From positions 1-64,000 of the forward strand of contig QANT01006002.1 of assembly GCA_003254885.1 (NCBI GenBank): a stretch of 64,000 bases of DNA, given 5' to 3'. The position numbers and the translations under genes are program-made. How positions within the stretch are numbered: position 1 is the stretch's first letter; the number at the start of each line of letters is the position of its first letter. Below, in pieces: positions 62,601 to 64,000 of the stretch. The notes beneath the pieces are model-generated. The model ran no database searches and had not been told where the DNA came from. It saw only the letters and a list, made by a program, of their open reading frames with translations. Origin of the DNA: Purshia tridentata. Its lineage: Eukaryota > Streptophyta > Magnoliopsida > Rosales > Rosaceae.

Positions 62601-64000
62601 GCTCACTCCATGTTATTCTTAATAGAGATAAACACCTCAGATACAGAACCAGAGTTTTTGCTGCTGAGTATGTGACGGCCTTTTCCATGCATTACATCCA
62701 TTTAACACATGCACACCCACACATGTGCCTGAGTATGCATGTATACATGTGTTTGAAGAATGTAACCTGAGAATATGTGTTCATGCGAGATTCCACAAAG
62801 TAGAAAATGAATATTTATACAAAAGAAACAAACGAGTCTAGTTATGTGATGGACCTCAAGAAAAATATAAAAGAAGCTAGTGAATAATTTTAAAGTATCA
62901 ATTAAAAAAATCAGATGCAAGCAATTGCTTTCATTATAGAATGTTAGGGTATGCATATCTTAGGAACTAGAAGAAAGGTGAAAATGTACAAGTCTTTGTC
63001 TTTAGAGGGACCTGATATCCTCTAGGGTTTGTCCCTCACCAAGGCATAAACCCGTCCCATTTCAAAGAACTAGCCATGAACTTTTATTCTTCAAGTTTTT
63101 TTCATTAATTAACTTTTGTAATTTGTTGCTATGTAGGTGTTTGAGTTACCTACCAAGAGCTGTTGGAAAGAATCCAGCTCATTTTGATCTCTGTATGGCT
63201 AGGAAACAACCTACTAATGGACAGGCCTCTGGTGATTGGCTCGTCCTCCATATACAAGAACTTATAGCACTTGCTTATCAGGTGCTGTATGTGAAGTTAG
63301 TGTTTTGTTTTATTACTTTGACATATCTCAGGCCTGAAAATACATGTTAAAGTTGACATTCTTTCATGTTACTTGTCATAGATAAGCACAATCCAGTTTG
63401 AAAGCATGCAGCCGATTGGTGTGCGACTTCTGAGTACCATTACAGACAAGGTGAATTTGTCAGACATTAATTCTGATAATAATGATCTATCCCACCAGAA
63501 ACACTTGGTTGGGAAGATTTATTTTGTGTCTTTGAAGTATGTGGTCATTTGCTCTTTATGTTCCTCAATTAATAATTGAGCAAAACACCTCAGTTTTTTC
63601 TCCTAGTCTGATGTTTGCAGGGAGTCTATTTAAATGTGTGATCTGATAAGTGGATGCCATTAGGGGTCTAAATAACTGGCTATTATTTTTCCAACTGATA
63701 AGGGGGTACAAGTGCTACATGTACATTGTAGGAGTTAAGAAATCAGTAAATACAGTCCTGAGTCATGCTTGTGCTTTTAAAAGTTCAAACCTTGCCTCAA
63801 ATTTACACTCTACTGAGCTGAAAAGGAAAACTATCCCATTGTCCAATCTGTTCTGGTAACCTATATATTGGTTTGCTACATCTAGTTGTGGGAAAAGTCT
63901 TTTATTTATAATTTTTTTGTTTCTTAATTGCATGTAGTGCCTTTTATTCATAATTGTTTCTTTCTTGTGATGCTGGAAATAGTTTGAAACGACACCTGAC
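48920..64000 (+). CDS. SWEETIE: SWEETIE, HEATR5-type HEAT-repeat protein (5' part, runs off window)
   Basis: Thirty-four exons: 48920-49090, 49469-49676, 50165-50271, 50675-50911, 51023-51112, 51530-51617, 51704-51768, 52146-52250, 52792-52881, 53010-53090, 53331-53399, 54481-54606, 55058-55161, 55572-55704, 55878-55984, 56386-56496, 56703-56870, 57269-57362, 57607-57675, 57759-57881, 57963-58031, 58120-58224, 58447-58535, 59367-59523, 60032-60181, 60403-60452, 60582-60681, 60765-60821, 60908-60975, 61235-61328, 62468-62667, 63137-63281, 63382-63450 and 63983 to the edge. All join in frame to about 1,239 codons; the family is roughly 2,200 aa, so the 3' half is missing. The product is an alpha-helical HEAT-repeat solenoid, e.g. 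RRPVRHLASVAMARVISKGD and LVRIEAALTLRALAEVDPT. In Arabidopsis SWEETIE (At1g67140) affects trehalose and sugar metabolism and senescence; animal HEATR5 proteins act in membrane traffic. The start MSKKYVRDNVAVPLSQFGVL matches the family. The acceptor of exon 28 is ambiguous by one codon. Confidence 0.93.
56576..56612. repeat. (AC)n microsatellite
   Basis: About 18 AC units lie in the SWEETIE intron between exons 16 and 17, far enough from the splice sites not to affect them. Length variation is likely. Confidence 0.9.
58660..58750. repeat. Retroelement-like patch in a SWEETIE intron
   Basis: The sequence gggggattcaaacttgggacc and the following accaccagatcaatagct resemble a repeat class, with a tRNA B-box-like or primer-site-like motif, that recurs in plant introns and intergenic DNA. 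Similar phrases occur near 31230. The boundaries are unclear and it may be a SINE or an LTR fragment. Confidence 0.3.
61490..62238. mobile_element. MULE-like non-autonomous transposon in SWEETIE intron 30
   Basis: The 749-bp element starts GGGAAATACTTAGGTCCTGA and ends with the matching inverted sequence TCAGTACCCAAGTATTTCCC. The inverted similarity continues inward through gaggttttagg, ggtggc.aaata and attttgaca.ctgta for about 50 bases on the left and 75 on the right, where the right arm has an extra insertion. The flanks are ATTGAAGAT (61481-61489) and TTTGAAGAT (62239-62247), a 9-bp target duplication with one mismatch, as expected for Mutator-like elements. The interior (61620-62080) is more GC-rich than the surroundings and has no transposase. 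It could hold captured host sequence. Confidence 0.8.

Overview
The window is nuclear DNA of a flowering plant. Genes are widely spaced and AT-rich, and most are split by GT-AG introns with T-rich acceptors. The protein families are typical of plants: allene oxide cyclase, AWPM-19, a DUF2854-type plastid protein, SWEETIE and CXE carboxylesterase. A eudicot, perhaps Rosaceae, is my best guess; that is an impression from the sequences, not a measurement. I rebuilt all exon models by hand. Every complete model stays in frame across all its splice sites.

Left part (1-12.5 kb). A transposon-like, very AT-rich edge is followed by a tRNA-Gly(CCC) on the minus strand. Next comes a three-exon allene oxide cyclase gene (+), a jasmonate biosynthesis enzyme, which here has no visible plastid transit peptide. 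Then follow a five-exon gene (+) for an uncharacterised, possibly beta-propeller, plant protein, a 3.3-kb gene-poor stretch, and a five-exon gene (+) of unknown function.

Middle part (13-27 kb). Two minus-strand genes lie in tandem: a DUF2854-type chloroplast membrane protein and a CDCA7-like zinc-finger protein. Divergent from the latter are an RBL9-like plastid rhomboid (+), whose nucleophile position holds Thr, and an AWPM-19-type membrane protein (+).

Right part (27-48 kb). Five genes follow in this order: an RCC1-repeat protein (-), a 14-3-3 protein (-), a twin CX9C CMC1-like protein (+), chaperonin subunit CCT6/zeta (-) and a CXE-type carboxylesterase (+). From memory this matches Arabidopsis At5g16040 to At5g16080, so it looks like an old conserved block. 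From 48.9 kb to the right edge lies the 5' half of a very large gene for SWEETIE, a HEATR5-type HEAT-repeat protein. I see 34 exons and about 1,239 codons before the window ends.

Repeats are modest. They include a roughly 22-bp minisatellite upstream of the CMC1-like gene, a tandem duplication inside the 14-3-3 5'UTR intron, a four-copy decaying tandem array after the carboxylesterase, and a MULE-like element with terminal inverted repeats and a 9-bp target duplication inside a SWEETIE intron. The genes are ordinary housekeeping or plant genes and do not form a single pathway. I found no convincing new multi-gene system. The best leads are the transit-peptide-less cyclase, the Ser-to-Thr rhomboid, the two uncharacterised genes and the repeat structures.
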